Shown piece by piece: positions 37,195 to 47,157 of a DNA stretch of 64,000 bases. The stretch is from Pseudomonas fluvialis (GTDB taxonomy: Bacteria; Pseudomonadota; Gammaproteobacteria; Pseudomonadales; Pseudomonadaceae). How positions within the stretch are numbered: position 1 is the first letter of the stretch; each line of letters begins with the position of its first letter. The translations under genes and the position numbers were made by a program. Location: contig NZ_JACHLL010000002.1 of assembly GCF_014207935.1 (NCBI RefSeq), positions 491,865 through 555,864 of the forward strand. The letters are read 5' to 3'. The notes under the pieces are model-generated. The model did no database searches. It had not been told where the DNA came from and saw nothing but the letters and a program-made list of their open reading frames with translations.

Positions 37195-37511
37195 CGCGGC
37201 CCCAGCAGCAGAATGGCTGCGCCAAGCAGGCAAAGGGCCACACCCAGCCAGTCACTGAGCAGCGGTTTCTGCCGTTCCACCAGCGCCAGCCAGACCAGCG
37301 CCGCCACCACGTAGACACCGCCGTAAGCGGCATAGGCGCGTCCGGCAAAGGCGGCCTCGGCACGGGTCAGCAGCAGGGCAAACAGCAGCAGGCTGAGCAG
37401 CCCCGGCAGGCACCACCAGACGGAGCGTTCCAGGCGCAGCCACAACCAGAAGCTGTAGCAACCGGCGATCTCGAAGAACGCTGCCAGGGCAAACCACAGG
37501 TAACTGGTCAC
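37179..37511 (-). CDS. ynfA: YnfA family small membrane protein (UPF0060)
   Basis: 110 residues, four membrane helices. The start is GTG at 37511: it puts [17 protein letters not shown] at the N-terminus as in the family, and gives a GTGA overlap with the stop of the upstream gene. Family traits [19 protein letters not shown] and [20 protein letters not shown] C-terminus are present. YnfA is related to SMR-type exporters; suspected drug/acriflavine efflux is not tested here. Confidence 0.9.
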   Translation of the reverse strand: MTSYLWFALAAFFEIAGCYSFWLWLRLERSVWWCLPGLLSLLLFALLLTRAEAAFAGRAYAAYGGVYVVAALVWLALVERQKPLLSDWLGVALCLLGAAILLLGPRYSAS

Positions 37512-37936
37512 CGCCTCAGCTCGCTCTCGTGCTCCCAGGTGCAACGCACGCGCAGATCGTCTTCATCGGGGCTGTGAAAACCGCGCTCGCTCTCCCAGCG
37601 GAAGGTGTGCGTGCCGTTCAGCTCGGTTTCCAGGTGCACCACCGCGCTGGCCCAGTAAAGGCGCTTGAGCAGTGCCTCGAACTCGGCCACCCAAAGTGCC
37701 CACTCATACTCGACTGCCTTGTAACTGGCACCGAAATGGATCATCTGGGTCTGGAACAGGCCGGCGCCCTCCTCCTGACAGCAGGAGAACATGTCACGGC
37801 CGATGAACGGCCAGGCATCTCCCGCCGGCAGGCTGGCCAGCACCCGGCGATTGATACTGCGGCGCAGGCGCTGCTCGCCCGCATCCTGGGAAGGCCAGTC
37901 GCGGATGCAGCCGTAGACCAGAGATTCCGATTCCAC
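37508..37936 (-). CDS. Conserved hypothetical protein
   Basis: 142 residues, no signal or membrane segment. Features: Trp-rich central part ([19 protein letters not shown]), charged ends, and [12 protein letters not shown] at the C-terminus. It is translationally coupled to ynfA by a GTGA overlap. I do not recognise a family. Coding support is good: continuous frame, codon use like its neighbours and coupling. Confidence 0.65.
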   Translation of the reverse strand: MESESLVYGCIRDWPSQDAGEQRLRRSINRRVLASLPAGDAWPFIGRDMFSCCQEEGAGLFQTQMIHFGASYKAVEYEWALWVAEFEALLKRLYWASAVVHLETELNGTHTFRWESERGFHSPDEDDLRVRCTWEHESELRR

Positions 37937-38100
37937 GCAAAGACTCCAGAAAAACCAGGCTGCCTTCTAACACAGGCGCCGGCCACTGGAAAGGAACGCC
38001 GTGGCAACTGCACGGCAAGATGATCAAGGCCCGACAGAAAGACCGGCCCAGAGCCGCTACACGCTTCATACGAACGTGCAGCGGCCACCAGCAGGACGGC

Positions 38101-38910
38101 TTAACCGGCCTGCGTTTTGCTGCGCATCTTGCCCGCCATGTTGGCCATTTCGTCGTACAGCAGCTGCGGGTTCTTCTGCTTCAGCGCCCAGGCCATGCGG
38201 CCCTGCTCGTGGGGCAGGATCATGAAGCTGCCCTTGGCCACTTCGGCATAGACATACTCGGCGATATCGGCGGCGCTGATCGGCGAGCTTTCCAGCAGTT
38301 TGCCGACCTGCTGCTTCATGGCCGGAGTCGGGCCGCGGAAGGAGTCCAGCAGGTTGGTCTGGAAGAACGACGGGCAGACCACATGCACGCCGATCTGCTC
38401 ATCACGCAGTTCGATCAGCAGGCTCTCGGACAGCGCCACCACGCCGGCCTTGGCCACGTTGTAGTTGCTCATCGCAGGGCCCTGCATCAGCGCCGCCATG
38501 GAGGCGATGTTGATGATCTTGCCGTGGCTCTTCTGCAGCAGCGGCAGGAAGGCCTTGCAGCCCTTGACCACGCCCATCAGGTTGATCGCGATCTGCCAGT
38601 CCCAGTCTTCCAGCGACAGCTCGTTGAAGAAGCCACCAGAAGCCACGCCGGCATTGTTGATCACCACGTCGATGCCACCCAGACGCTCCTCGCAGGCCTG
38701 GGCCAGGGCGGTGAGCTGGCTGTAGTCGCGCACATCGCAACGCTGAGTGAAGCCATCGCCGCCGGCTTCGCGGACCAGCTTGAGGGTTTCTGCCAGGCCG
38801 GCTTCGTTGACATCGGCCAGCGCCAGCTGGCAACCCTCGCGCGCCCAGCGCAGGGCCAACTCACGGCCCAGACCGGAGCCGGCGCCAGTAATCATGATGC
38901 GGTTTTGCAT
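38101..38910 (-). CDS. Short-chain dehydrogenase/reductase
   Basis: 269 residues, classical SDR. Cofactor loop TGAGSGLG (residues 8-15), Asp near 34 (LADVNE) points to NAD over NADP, NNAGVASGG (about 87-95), catalytic Ser in NIASMAALMQG and YNVAK (Tyr and Lys) near 148-152. Substrate not assignable. The 143 bases upstream contain no other frame. It is followed at its 3' side by an AT-neutral gap of 164 bases without visible features. Confidence 0.9.
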   Translation of the reverse strand: MQNRIMITGAGSGLGRELALRWAREGCQLALADVNEAGLAETLKLVREAGGDGFTQRCDVRDYSQLTALAQACEERLGGIDVVINNAGVASGGFFNELSLEDWDWQIAINLMGVVKGCKAFLPLLQKSHGKIINIASMAALMQGPAMSNYNVAKAGVVALSESLLIELRDEQIGVHVVCPSFFQTNLLDSFRGPTPAMKQQVGKLLESSPISAADIAEYVYAEVAKGSFMILPHEQGRMAWALKQKNPQLLYDEMANMAGKMRSKTQAG

Positions 38911-39053
38911 GGTGAGTAACCTTAGGCAGCGGGTAGATGGGCGCAGTCTAGTCAGTACGACCGTGCACCACAGCTTCCATCAGGCCACTGAATACCGCAG
39001 GCAAACCCCAGGTTCATGCCGCAGGCACCCTCGTGAGTCGGTCGGCCTTTCGG

Positions 39054-40943
39054 CTAGTCCGGCACGCCCAGATTAGCCCTGGCATAGTCGGCAAAATCGG
39101 CCGCATTCAGCGGCCGGGCAAACAGGTAGCCCTGGCCCTGCTCGCAGCCCAGCTCCGCCAGCAGCCCGGCCGTGGCCGGGTCTTCGATACCTTCGGCGGT
39201 GGTGGTCAGGCCCAGGCTGTGGGCCATGCCGATGATAGCGGTGACAATGGTGCGCGCCGAGTGCTTGTCCTGCACCTCCCGCACGAAAGAGCGGTCGATC
39301 TTCAGCTTGTCGACACGAAAACGCTGCAGGTACGCAAGATTGGAGTAACCGGTGCCGAAGTCGTCGATGGCCAGTCGCACGCCCAGGCCCTTGAGGCGTT
39401 CGAGCAGCTCGGCGAAGTCGGCGCTGTCATGCAGCAATACCGTCTCGGTGAGTTCCAGTTCCAGGCATTCAGCCGGCAGATGGGCACGCTGCAGAGCCGT
39501 CTGGACCAGCAGATCGAGATTGCCGCGCCGAAACTGTACCGGCGACAGGTTGATTGCCAGCACGAAGCGCGGCAGGCCCTGCTGCAGCCATGCGCCGAGC
39601 TGGCGGCAGGCCTCGCCAAGCACCCACTCGCCGATCTCGACGATCAGCCCGGAGCGCTCGGCCACCGGGATGAAGCGCTCGGGACTGATCAGCCCCTGCT
39701 CCGGGTGCTGCCAGCGGATCAACACCTCGGCACCCTGCAGGCGGCCGCTGGCCAGCTCGACGATCGGCTGGTAATGCAGGATAAATTCGCCCTGGCGCAG
39801 TGCCGTGCGCAAACCGGCATCCAGCTGCAACTGCTGCAGCAGGTTGGCATTCATCTGCGCATCGAAGAAGCGGAACGCCCGCCGCCCGGACTCCTTGGCC
39901 TGGTACATGGCGGTATCGGCATGCTGGCTGAGCTCAGCGAAGCTGCTGCCATCCTGCGGGTACAGGGCAATGCCGATCGAGCAACTGGTGACCACCTCGA
40001 CACCCTCGACCTGCACCGGTTGCGCCAGGCTGGCGAGGATCTTGCGCGCCACCTGCGCGGCATCCTCGGCCCCACCGATATCGCCCAGCACGATGAGAAA
40101 CTCGTCCCCCCCCTGGCGACTGACCGTGTCAATCTCCCGCACCGCCTCGCCCAGGCGGCGTGCCACCGCCTCGAGCAGGCTGTCGCCGGCCGCGTGGCCG
40201 AGGGAGTCGTTGACCGTCTTGAAGTTGTCCAGATCCAGGTACAGCAGGGCCACCTGGCACTGGTGTCGGCGCGCCTGGTTCAGCGCCTGCTCGAGGCGGT
40301 CCTGCAGCAACAGACGGTTGGGCAGCCCGGTCAGGGCATCGTGCTGGGCCAGGTGACTGAGGCTGGCCTGCGACTGCCTGACCCGCTGGTTTTCCTGATC
40401 CAGACGCAACAGGGCGCGGCGCAGATCATTGGCCAGCAACCAGGCCGTGGCGGCCACCAGCCCCAGCAGCACCGCGATATTGACGAAGCGCCGCAGCCCC
40501 AGCGGTTTGGCGTCAAAGCTCTGCCAGCCGGCCACCGCGGCGTAATTGAACAGGCCCTGAACCAGCACCATCAGCACCAGCAGTACCAGCAGCACTCGTG
40601 GCTTGGCCAGCAGCGCCGCCATCACCAGGATCGCCGCATAGCCGAGCATGGCGCCGTTATACGGGCCCTGATCGAACCACATGGCCAGTGAAAGGATGAC
40701 GAACAGCGCCACCAGCAGAATCTGCTTAGCCAGCTCGTGCCGACCACGGCGACTGAGCAGCCAGGTGGCACCGGCCAGGCACCAGCCAGCGGCGATCATC
40801 AGCAGCACCAGGCCGCGCCCGGGAAACAGGTTGGTCGCCGCCATCGCCGGGAGGCCGGCCAGAAGCAACAGGCAGAGCTGCTCGATCCGGCGATTCTCGC
40901 CGCGTTGCAGGTCTGTCGTGGGCTCCACCGGTTCAGGCGCCAT
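39054..40943 (-). CDS. Membrane GGDEF-EAL c-di-GMP turnover protein
   Basis: 629 residues starting at the ATG with GGAGAA about 6 bases upstream. Five to six N-terminal membrane helices (about 25-180) form an uncharacterised sensor. The GGDEF domain is intact: GGDEF at 278-282 and I-site RxxD (REID) five residues before it. The EAL motif is EVL (406-408), a known active variant, with INLSPVQF, LELTETVL, IDDFGTGYS, KLKIDRSF, TTAEGIED and QGYLFARP all in place. It could therefore act either way; the net output cannot be told. Monocistronic, upstream of the actP terminator. Confidence 0.93.
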   Translation of the reverse strand: MAPEPVEPTTDLQRGENRRIEQLCLLLLAGLPAMAATNLFPGRGLVLLMIAAGWCLAGATWLLSRRGRHELAKQILLVALFVILSLAMWFDQGPYNGAMLGYAAILVMAALLAKPRVLLVLLVLMVLVQGLFNYAAVAGWQSFDAKPLGLRRFVNIAVLLGLVAATAWLLANDLRRALLRLDQENQRVRQSQASLSHLAQHDALTGLPNRLLLQDRLEQALNQARRHQCQVALLYLDLDNFKTVNDSLGHAAGDSLLEAVARRLGEAVREIDTVSRQGGDEFLIVLGDIGGAEDAAQVARKILASLAQPVQVEGVEVVTSCSIGIALYPQDGSSFAELSQHADTAMYQAKESGRRAFRFFDAQMNANLLQQLQLDAGLRTALRQGEFILHYQPIVELASGRLQGAEVLIRWQHPEQGLISPERFIPVAERSGLIVEIGEWVLGEACRQLGAWLQQGLPRFVLAINLSPVQFRRGNLDLLVQTALQRAHLPAECLELELTETVLLHDSADFAELLERLKGLGVRLAIDDFGTGYSNLAYLQRFRVDKLKIDRSFVREVQDKHSARTIVTAIIGMAHSLGLTTTAEGIEDPATAGLLAELGCEQGQGYLFARPLNAADFADYARANLGVPD

Positions 40944-41044
40944 GCAGGGTTCTCCGCCGCGACAGCAGGTCAAGGAAAGAGTGTCGCAAGCAGAGCAAGA
41001 CTAGCCGAACGCCACCACCGACGGCGACCCGCAGATGCGCGCAT

Positions 41045-41070
41045 AAAAAAAGGCCGCCCGAAGGCGGCCT
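41045..41070 (-). terminator. Intrinsic terminator of the yjcH-actP operon
   Basis: On the minus strand, stem AGGCCGCC/GGCGGCCT with a TTCG tetraloop followed by a run of seven T, 24 bp after the actP stop. Confidence 0.9.
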
Positions 41071-41093
41071 GAAAGTTCGGAGTCAGCGGTGGT

Positions 41094-42752
41094 TCAGTGG
41101 GCTACTGCACCACTGGCACCCAAACCCGTCTGCGAACGGACGAACTGCGGCAGGAAGCGGGCACGTTCTTCAGCAGCCGATGCGGAGGTATCGGTGATGG
41201 AGAAGAACCAGATGCCGGCAAAGGCAATCGCCATGGAGAACAGCGCCGGGTACTCGTACGGGAACACCGCCTGGGCATTGCCCAGTACCTGCACCCACAC
41301 GGTCGGGCCAAGGATCATCAGGCCGACGGCGGTGATCAGGCCCAGCGAGCCGCCGATCAGCGCACCGCGGGTGGTCAGCTTCTTCCAGTACATGCTGAGG
41401 AAGAGCACCGGGAAGTTGCAGCTGGCCGCGATGGAGAAGGCCAGACCGACCATGAAGGCGATGTTCTGCTTCTCGAACAGGATGCCCAGACCGATGGCCA
41501 GCACACCCAGGCACACGGTGGTGATCTTCGACACGCGCAGCTCATCCTTGTCGTTGGCCTTGCCTTTCTTGAACACGCTGGCATACAGGTCGTGGGACAC
41601 CGCCGAAGCACCGGCCAGGGTCAGACCGGAAACCACCGCGAGAATGGTGGCGAAGGCCACAGCCGAGATGAAGCCGAGGAACAGGCTGCCGCCGACGGCA
41701 TTGGCCAGGTGGATGGCCGCCATGTTGTTGCCGCCCAGCAGGGCACCGGTACCGTCCTTGAACGCCGGGTTGGTGCTGACCAGCAGGATCGCGCCGAAAC
41801 CGATGATGAAGGTCAGGATGTAGAAGTAGCCGATGAAGCCGGTGGCGTAGAACACCGATTTACGGGCTTCCTTGGCATCCGAGACAGTGAAGAAGCGCAT
41901 CAGGATATGCGGCAGGCCGGCAGTACCGAACATCAGCGCCAGACCCAGGGAGATCGCCGAGATCGGGTCTTTCACCAGGCCGCCGGGACTCATGATGGCT
42001 TCGCCTTTCGGGTGAACCTTGATGGCTTCGCTGAACAGGGTGGCAAAGTCGAAGTTGACGTGCTTCATCACCATCAGCGCCATGAACGAGGCGCCGGAGA
42101 GCAGCAGCACGGCCTTGATGATCTGCACCCAGGTGGTGGCCAGCATGCCGCCGAACAGCACGTAGCAGACCATCAGGATACCGACCAGGACCACCGCCAC
42201 ATGGTAGTTGAGGCCGAACAGCAGCTCGATCAGCTTCCCGGCACCAACCATCTGCGCGATCAGGTAGAAGGCCACCACCACCAGCGAGCCACAGGCCGAC
42301 AGGGTGCGGATTTCCTTCTGCTTGAGGCGATAGCTGGCCACATCGGCAAAGGTGAACTTGCCCAGGTTGCGCAGGCGCTCGGCGATCAGGAAGAGAATCA
42401 CCGGCCAGCCGACCAGGAAGCCGATCGAGTAGATCAGGCCATCGTAGCCAGAGGTGAACACCAGGGCGGAAATACCCAGGAAGGACGCCGCCGACATATA
42501 GTCACCGGCAATCGCCAGGCCGTTCTGGAAGCCGGTGATGCTGCCGCCGGCGGTGTAGTAGTCGGCCGCCGAGGTGTTGCGCTTGGAGGCCCAGTAGGTG
42601 ATGTACAGGGTGGCGCCGACGAAGGCGACGAACATCAGGATGGCGGAAATGTTCAGCGGCTGGCGCTGTACATCGCCTTCCAGGGCACCGGCGGCCCAGA
42701 GGGCCGGCGCCACGGCCATCAGGCCGAGGGTAGTAAGCAGGCGGGCGATCAT
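41094..42752 (-). CDS. actP: Cation/acetate symporter ActP
   Basis: 552 residues (E. coli ActP is about 549). A signal-like N-terminus is followed by 13 membrane helices of the SSS/solute:sodium symporter family ([20 protein letters not shown], then [20 protein letters not shown], and [18 protein letters not shown], all typical). It takes up acetate/propionate/glyoxylate with Na+. GGAGGAGGT gives a very strong ribosome site. The start overlaps the yjcH stop (ATGA, 4 bases), so the pair is translationally coupled. Confidence 0.96.
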   Translation of the reverse strand: MIARLLTTLGLMAVAPALWAAGALEGDVQRQPLNISAILMFVAFVGATLYITYWASKRNTSAADYYTAGGSITGFQNGLAIAGDYMSAASFLGISALVFTSGYDGLIYSIGFLVGWPVILFLIAERLRNLGKFTFADVASYRLKQKEIRTLSACGSLVVVAFYLIAQMVGAGKLIELLFGLNYHVAVVLVGILMVCYVLFGGMLATTWVQIIKAVLLLSGASFMALMVMKHVNFDFATLFSEAIKVHPKGEAIMSPGGLVKDPISAISLGLALMFGTAGLPHILMRFFTVSDAKEARKSVFYATGFIGYFYILTFIIGFGAILLVSTNPAFKDGTGALLGGNNMAAIHLANAVGGSLFLGFISAVAFATILAVVSGLTLAGASAVSHDLYASVFKKGKANDKDELRVSKITTVCLGVLAIGLGILFEKQNIAFMVGLAFSIAASCNFPVLFLSMYWKKLTTRGALIGGSLGLITAVGLMILGPTVWVQVLGNAQAVFPYEYPALFSMAIAFAGIWFFSITDTSASAAEERARFLPQFVRSQTGLGASGAVAH

Positions 42753-43060
42753 TGCTGTACCTCCTCCAGGATGCTCTTGTTGAGGGCGTCGAACTCGCCG
42801 TTGGCGCGCTTGACGTAGATGCCGGTCAGAACAAAAGCAGACAGAATCAGCCCCACGCCCAGCGGAATGCCCCAGGTGGTCGGGCTGTCCGGATTGATGC
42901 GAGTGCCGAGCAGCTGCGGCTCGAAGGCGATCAGGATGATGAAGGCCAGATACAGGCCGAGCATGATGATCGACAGCAGCCAGGCGAAACGCTCGCGTTT
43001 GGCCACCAGTTCCTGGAAGCGCGGATTGGCTTGTATCCGCTCGTAGATGGGGTCGTTCAT
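42749..43060 (-). CDS. yjcH: DUF485 small membrane protein, ActP partner
   Basis: 103 residues. N-terminal cytosolic part ([20 protein letters not shown]) and two membrane helices ([19 protein letters not shown] and [20 protein letters not shown]): the DUF485/YjcH layout always found next to ActP. It is the first gene of the two-gene operon. Confidence 0.95.
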   Translation of the reverse strand: MNDPIYERIQANPRFQELVAKRERFAWLLSIIMLGLYLAFIILIAFEPQLLGTRINPDSPTTWGIPLGVGLILSAFVLTGIYVKRANGEFDALNKSILEEVQQ

Positions 43061-43126
43061 TGTTAGAGTCCTCCGCAGCGCAAGTGCTGTGAGTCCACTC
43101 TAGAACCACCAGTAAATGGCGACAGA

Positions 43127-43167
43127 CGACCTTAGTCGTAGATTCCCGCCCGCCTCGACCAAAGTCG
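43127..43167. promoter_or_regulatory. Paired CGAC-N4-GTCG dyads upstream of yjcH-actP
   Basis: Two dyads of identical form: CGACCTTAGTCG (43127-43138, extended to ACGAC/GTCGT arms) and CGACCAAAGTCG (43156-43167), 29 bases apart centre to centre, close to three helical turns. They sit 67-107 bases upstream of the yjcH start codon in the shared divergent gap. Likely operator for a dimeric regulator of acetate metabolism; a LuxR-type ErdR/CrbR protein is one candidate (inference). Confidence 0.45.
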
Positions 43168-43327
43168 CAGAGCCCGCCAGCCGTGGTCTTGCGCCTATCC
43201 GACAAGGGCCGTCACGGCGCGTGATTGGCGCCGGCTATGGCGCCGATGGACAACGCCGATTTCTCCGGCAGCAGCGCCTTGACTAGGCTTGCCCATACGC
43301 AATGATTCTTGCTGGAGGCACGCCATC

Positions 43328-43552
43328 ATGCTCAAGACCATCACCTTCACCGTCATGCACTTCTGCATCGCCTTCGGTGTGGCCTACGCCCTGACCGGCA
43401 GCGTGACCGTGGGCGGCCTGGTGGCCGCGGTCGAGCCGCTGTGCAACTCAGTGGCCTTCTTCTTCCACGAAAAGATCTGGCAGCGCGTGGAGCGCAAGAA
43501 GCAGCAGGCCAGTCAGATTCCCCGCCACGCCTGGCTGCATCATCACGCCTGA
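43328..43552 (+). CDS. DUF2061 small membrane protein
   Basis: 74 residues. MLKTITFTVMHFCIAFGVAYALTGS matches DUF2061: one or two helices with a conserved His near the start, then VEPLCNSVAFFFHEKIW, another family marker. GGAGG lies 10 bases before the ATG. Function unknown. It is divergent from yjcH-actP. Confidence 0.85.
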   Translation: MLKTITFTVMHFCIAFGVAYALTGSVTVGGLVAAVEPLCNSVAFFFHEKIWQRVERKKQQASQIPRHAWLHHHA

Positions 43553-43606
43553 GCGGCGGGAAATCCGCTAAGATGCGCGGCCTCGTTGGACTGACGCCTA
43601 GCCGCC

Positions 43607-45160
43607 ATGACTCAGACTCGCCGCTTCCCCCTGCTTCCCTACCTGTTCAGCACCCTGCTGGCCCTGCTCGCCCTTGCCGGCCTGTGGCTGTGGATCGGTC
43701 AACCGGTGCACCTGGCCGACGCGGCGACACCGACGCACAAGCTGCAATGCGCCTCCTACAGCCCGTTCGACAAGGACCAGTCGCCCTTCGACCAGCCCTT
43801 CGTGCTGCGTCCCGAGCGCATGGACGCCGACCTCGCCCTGCTGGCCACCCGCTTCGAGTGTGTACGTACCTACTCCATGACCGGGTTGGAGGCCATCCCC
43901 GAGCTGGCCCGCAAGCACGGCCTGAAGCTGATGCTCGGCGCCTGGGTCAGCAGCAACCCGATCGATACCCAGCTGGAAATCGACGCTCTGATCAAGGCCG
44001 CCAAGGCCAACCCCGACGTGGTCACCTCGGTGATCGTCGGCAACGAGGCGCTGCTGCGCAAGGAAGTCACCGGCGCCCAGTTGGTCACCCTGATCGAGCA
44101 GGTCAAGGCCGGTGTCGAGCAACCAGTGACCTACGCCGATGTCTGGGAGTTCTGGCTGCAGTACCCGGAAGTCGCCCCGGCCGTGGACTTCCTCACCATC
44201 CACCTGCTGCCCTACTGGGAAGATGATCCGCGCGGCATCGATGCCGCCCTCGCCCACGTGGCGCAGATCCGTCAGGTCTTCGGCAGCAAGTTTGCTCCCA
44301 AGGACATCTTCATCGGCGAAACCGGCTGGCCCAGCGAAGGCCGCCAGCGCGAAACCGCCCTGCCCAGCCGGGTCAACGAAGCCCGCTTCATCCGTGGTTT
44401 CGTCCATATCGCCGAGCAGAACGGCTGGAACTACAACCTGATCGAGGCCTTCGACCAGCCGTGGAAGCGCGAAAGCGAAGGCGCGGTCGGCGGTTACTGG
44501 GGCCTGTTCGACGCGGATCGCCAGGACAAGGGAGTGCTCGCAGGGCCGGTGTCCAACCTGCCGCACTGGCCGCAATGGCTGGCTCTGTCGCTGGCGCTGT
44601 TCGGCGCCAGCCTGCTGCTGGCCGGCAACCCAGGCAGCACCCGCAACGCTCTGCTGCTGCCGGTGACGGCTGCCCTGGGTGCCGCCTGCAGCGGGCTGTG
44701 GCTGGAGCTGGCCGGCATCACCAGCCGCTTCGTCGGCGAATGGCTGTGGGCCGCGCTGCTGGTTGTTCTAAACCTGCTGGTGCTGGCCCATGCGGCACTG
44801 GGCCTGGGCAATCGTCAGGGCTGGCGCGCCGCCGCCCATGCCTGGCTGCAGGCCCGTGGTCACTGGTGGCTGCTGGCCGCCGGTTTTGCCGGTGCCGTGC
44901 TGATGCTGGGCCTGGTGTTCGATGCCCGCTACCGCAGCTTTCCCAGCGCCGCCCTGCTGCTGCCGGCCGTGGTCTACCTGTTCGCCCCGGTGCGCGCATC
45001 ACGCCGCGAAGTGAGCCTGCTGGCCGCCCTGATCGGCGCCGGCATCGCGCCCCAGCTGTATCAGGAAACCCTGAGCAACTGGCAGGCCATCGGCTGGGCC
45101 ATCACCAGCACCCTGTTGCTGCTGGCCCTGCTGCGCAGCCTGCGCAGAAGTCGCGTGTAG
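43607..45160 (+). CDS. Membrane-bound glycoside hydrolase family 17-like enzyme
   Basis: 517 residues. N-terminal membrane anchor (about 10-30), periplasmic GH17-type barrel (about 45-310), then five to six membrane helices (about 320-510). The barrel shows IVGNEALLRKE (acid/base Glu, near 145) and FIGETGWPSEG (nucleophile Glu, near 234), the two GH17 catalytic motifs. Comparable Pseudomonas proteins are beta-1,3-glucan glucosyltransferases that branch or elongate glucans; here no NdvB-type glycosyltransferase is fused or adjacent, so it may trim or remodel a periplasmic glucan. Class confident, product inferred. Confidence 0.82.
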   Translation: MTQTRRFPLLPYLFSTLLALLALAGLWLWIGQPVHLADAATPTHKLQCASYSPFDKDQSPFDQPFVLRPERMDADLALLATRFECVRTYSMTGLEAIPELARKHGLKLMLGAWVSSNPIDTQLEIDALIKAAKANPDVVTSVIVGNEALLRKEVTGAQLVTLIEQVKAGVEQPVTYADVWEFWLQYPEVAPAVDFLTIHLLPYWEDDPRGIDAALAHVAQIRQVFGSKFAPKDIFIGETGWPSEGRQRETALPSRVNEARFIRGFVHIAEQNGWNYNLIEAFDQPWKRESEGAVGGYWGLFDADRQDKGVLAGPVSNLPHWPQWLALSLALFGASLLLAGNPGSTRNALLLPVTAALGAACSGLWLELAGITSRFVGEWLWAALLVVLNLLVLAHAALGLGNRQGWRAAAHAWLQARGHWWLLAAGFAGAVLMLGLVFDARYRSFPSAALLLPAVVYLFAPVRASRREVSLLAALIGAGIAPQLYQETLSNWQAIGWAITSTLLLLALLRSLRRSRV

Positions 45161-45197
45161 TTCGCCAGACAAACACCCTCACTCAAGGATGATGCGA

Positions 45198-46082
45198 ATG
45201 CGCCACTGGTTCTGGATAGGATTGCTCGGCAGCGGACTTAACACTGCTACTGCGGCAACTGACGAGCAACTGGCCATGGCGCTGCTGCTGTTTCCGCAGG
45301 CCCGTGAGTGGCAAGCTATTTCCAGCCTTCCAGTAGTCGATGACAACTGGCTGGACAACAACGGCTGGCTGCTGCGCAAACATCTGCTCGAGCAAGTGCC
45401 GGCCGCGGACAGCCTCGAATCGCCCGATTGCTCCTTTATCAACCGGGCCCTGCTGGAGGAGCATCCTCGGGCAACCATCAGACGCCTTGATTTGGACACC
45501 GACGGCACAGCCGACCTGCTCTACAGTGGCTCGGCTTACTGTCGCGAGGGCGAGCTAACCGTGTTCTGGAAGAGCGACCCCCGAGGTTTTCCCAACGGGC
45601 TGGTTACCCAACGGGCAGATGAGCTGCTGTTCGCGAAACCGGCAAAAGCCCCGCAGCTGCTCACGTTGCGCAGCGGTTGCTGCGGCGACCCAATGGATCG
45701 CTATGAACTGGCCCATGAGCAGGCCTGGGTGCCCAAACACCTGCAGGATGGCGGTGACCCGTTGCCTGTGCGACCCTCGATAACCGCCTTCGGACATCTG
45801 GCCCTGAGGCTTGCTCCACAGCTAGACAACCCCTACAACCCCGATCTCAGCCAGTTCTATAACGCAGCCGCCTTCGGCAACATCAGCAGACTGTACATGC
45901 CCGGAGCGCAAGTATTCCCGCTGAAAAGCCTGCGAGACGCTCAGGGCCAAGAGTGGCAACTGATCCGGGTCGAGGAAGGCAGTGCGTCCCTGAGCGTCCA
46001 TGCACCCCTGCCAGCCAACGTCGGCTGGGTTGAGGCCCGTTGCCTGACCGAGCAGTGCCCCCCACCAGCGCTGACGCCCTGA
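45198..46082 (+). CDS. Exported hypothetical protein
   Basis: 294 residues with a signal peptide (WFWIGLLGSGLNTATAA). Four to six Cys, including the pair SGCCGDP in the middle and CLTEQCPP near the end, could form disulfides. A segment LDLDTDGTADLLYSGSAYC (about 97-115) resembles FG-GAP/integrin-like calcium loops (D-x-D-x-D/N-G). The last part (MPGAQVFPLKSLRDAQGQEW) could be an SH3-like unit. The ATG at 45198 has AAGGA 8 bases upstream; ATG 45189 would sit on it. No family recognised. Confidence 0.65.
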   Translation: MRHWFWIGLLGSGLNTATAATDEQLAMALLLFPQAREWQAISSLPVVDDNWLDNNGWLLRKHLLEQVPAADSLESPDCSFINRALLEEHPRATIRRLDLDTDGTADLLYSGSAYCREGELTVFWKSDPRGFPNGLVTQRADELLFAKPAKAPQLLTLRSGCCGDPMDRYELAHEQAWVPKHLQDGGDPLPVRPSITAFGHLALRLAPQLDNPYNPDLSQFYNAAAFGNISRLYMPGAQVFPLKSLRDAQGQEWQLIRVEEGSASLSVHAPLPANVGWVEARCLTEQCPPPALTP

Positions 46083-46121
46083 TAAACTGCCGGCTTTACG
46101 AATGAACACTGCGAGCCGCCC

Positions 46122-47129
46122 ATGCCGATCCGCCACTGCATCGTCCACCTGATCGACAAGAAGCCCGACGGCACTCCCGCCGTGCTGCATGCCCGCGACT
46201 CCGAGCTGGCCACCAGCCAGGCCATGGAAAACCTTCTGGCCGACCTCAACGAGAGCTACAACGCCAAGCAGGGCAAGGCCTGGGGTCTGTTCCACGAGGA
46301 ATCCGGTGCCTACCCGTTCAGCGGCTGGCTGAAGAGCTACCTGGCTGCCGAGCAGGACTTCACCGCTTTCAGCCGGCAGGCCGTGGCCCAGCTGCAGAAG
46401 CTGATGGAGGAATCCAACCTGTCCACCGGTGGTCATGTGCTGTTTGCCCATTACCAACAGGGCATGACGGACTACCTGGCCATCGCCCTGCTCCACCACA
46501 GCGAAGGGGTGACGGTCACCGAGGCGCTGGACGTGGCGCCGGCCAAGCACCTGGACCTGTCGCAGCTGCACCTGGCGGCACGCATCAACCTGTCGGAGTG
46601 GCAGAACAACCCCAACTCCAAGCAGTACATCTCCTTCATCCGGGGCAAGAACGGCAAGAAGGTCTCGGACTACTTCCGCGACTTCATCGGCTGCCAGGAA
46701 GGCGTCGACGCGCCGAGCGAGACCCGCACCCTGCTCAAGGCCTTCAGCGATTTCGTCGAGAGCGAGGACCTGGCCGAAGAACAGGCCCGCGCCAAGACCG
46801 AAGCCCTGGTCGACTACGCCACCAGCCAGGCCAAGCTGGGCGAGCCGATTACCCTCGACGAGCTGTCCGGGCTGATCGACGAAGACCGTCCGCGCGCCTT
46901 CTTTGAGCACATCCGCAACAAGGATTACGGCATGGCCCCGGAGTTCCCGGCGGACAAGCGCACCCTGAACCAGTTCCGCCGTTTCACCGGGCGCGCCGAA
47001 GGCCTGTCGATCAGCTTCGAGGCGCACCTGCTAGGCTCGAAGATCGAGTATGACGAAGCGCGCGACATGCTGATCATTCGCCAGGTGCCGACCCAGTTGA
47101 AGGATCAGCTCAAGCGCCGCAAGGACTGA
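46122..47129 (+). CDS. yejK: Nucleoid-associated protein NdpA/YejK
   Basis: 335 residues, normal size. It begins [20 protein letters not shown] and contains [18 protein letters not shown] and [10 protein letters not shown], hallmark stretches of the YejK/NdpA family. It binds DNA and is found in the nucleoid; exact role unknown. 28 bp upstream of the PPK2 gene on the same strand. Confidence 0.94.
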   Translation: MPIRHCIVHLIDKKPDGTPAVLHARDSELATSQAMENLLADLNESYNAKQGKAWGLFHEESGAYPFSGWLKSYLAAEQDFTAFSRQAVAQLQKLMEESNLSTGGHVLFAHYQQGMTDYLAIALLHHSEGVTVTEALDVAPAKHLDLSQLHLAARINLSEWQNNPNSKQYISFIRGKNGKKVSDYFRDFIGCQEGVDAPSETRTLLKAFSDFVESEDLAEEQARAKTEALVDYATSQAKLGEPITLDELSGLIDEDRPRAFFEHIRNKDYGMAPEFPADKRTLNQFRRFTGRAEGLSISFEAHLLGSKIEYDEARDMLIIRQVPTQLKDQLKRRKD

Positions 47130-47157
47130 GCGCCTGTCAACCGAGGGGAGAACGCTG

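Noticed and set aside
39033..42818. Two long plus-strand frames (552 and 573 codons) opposite the GGDEF-EAL and actP genes
   Set aside because: Antisense shadows; minus-strand products are complete, well-known families.
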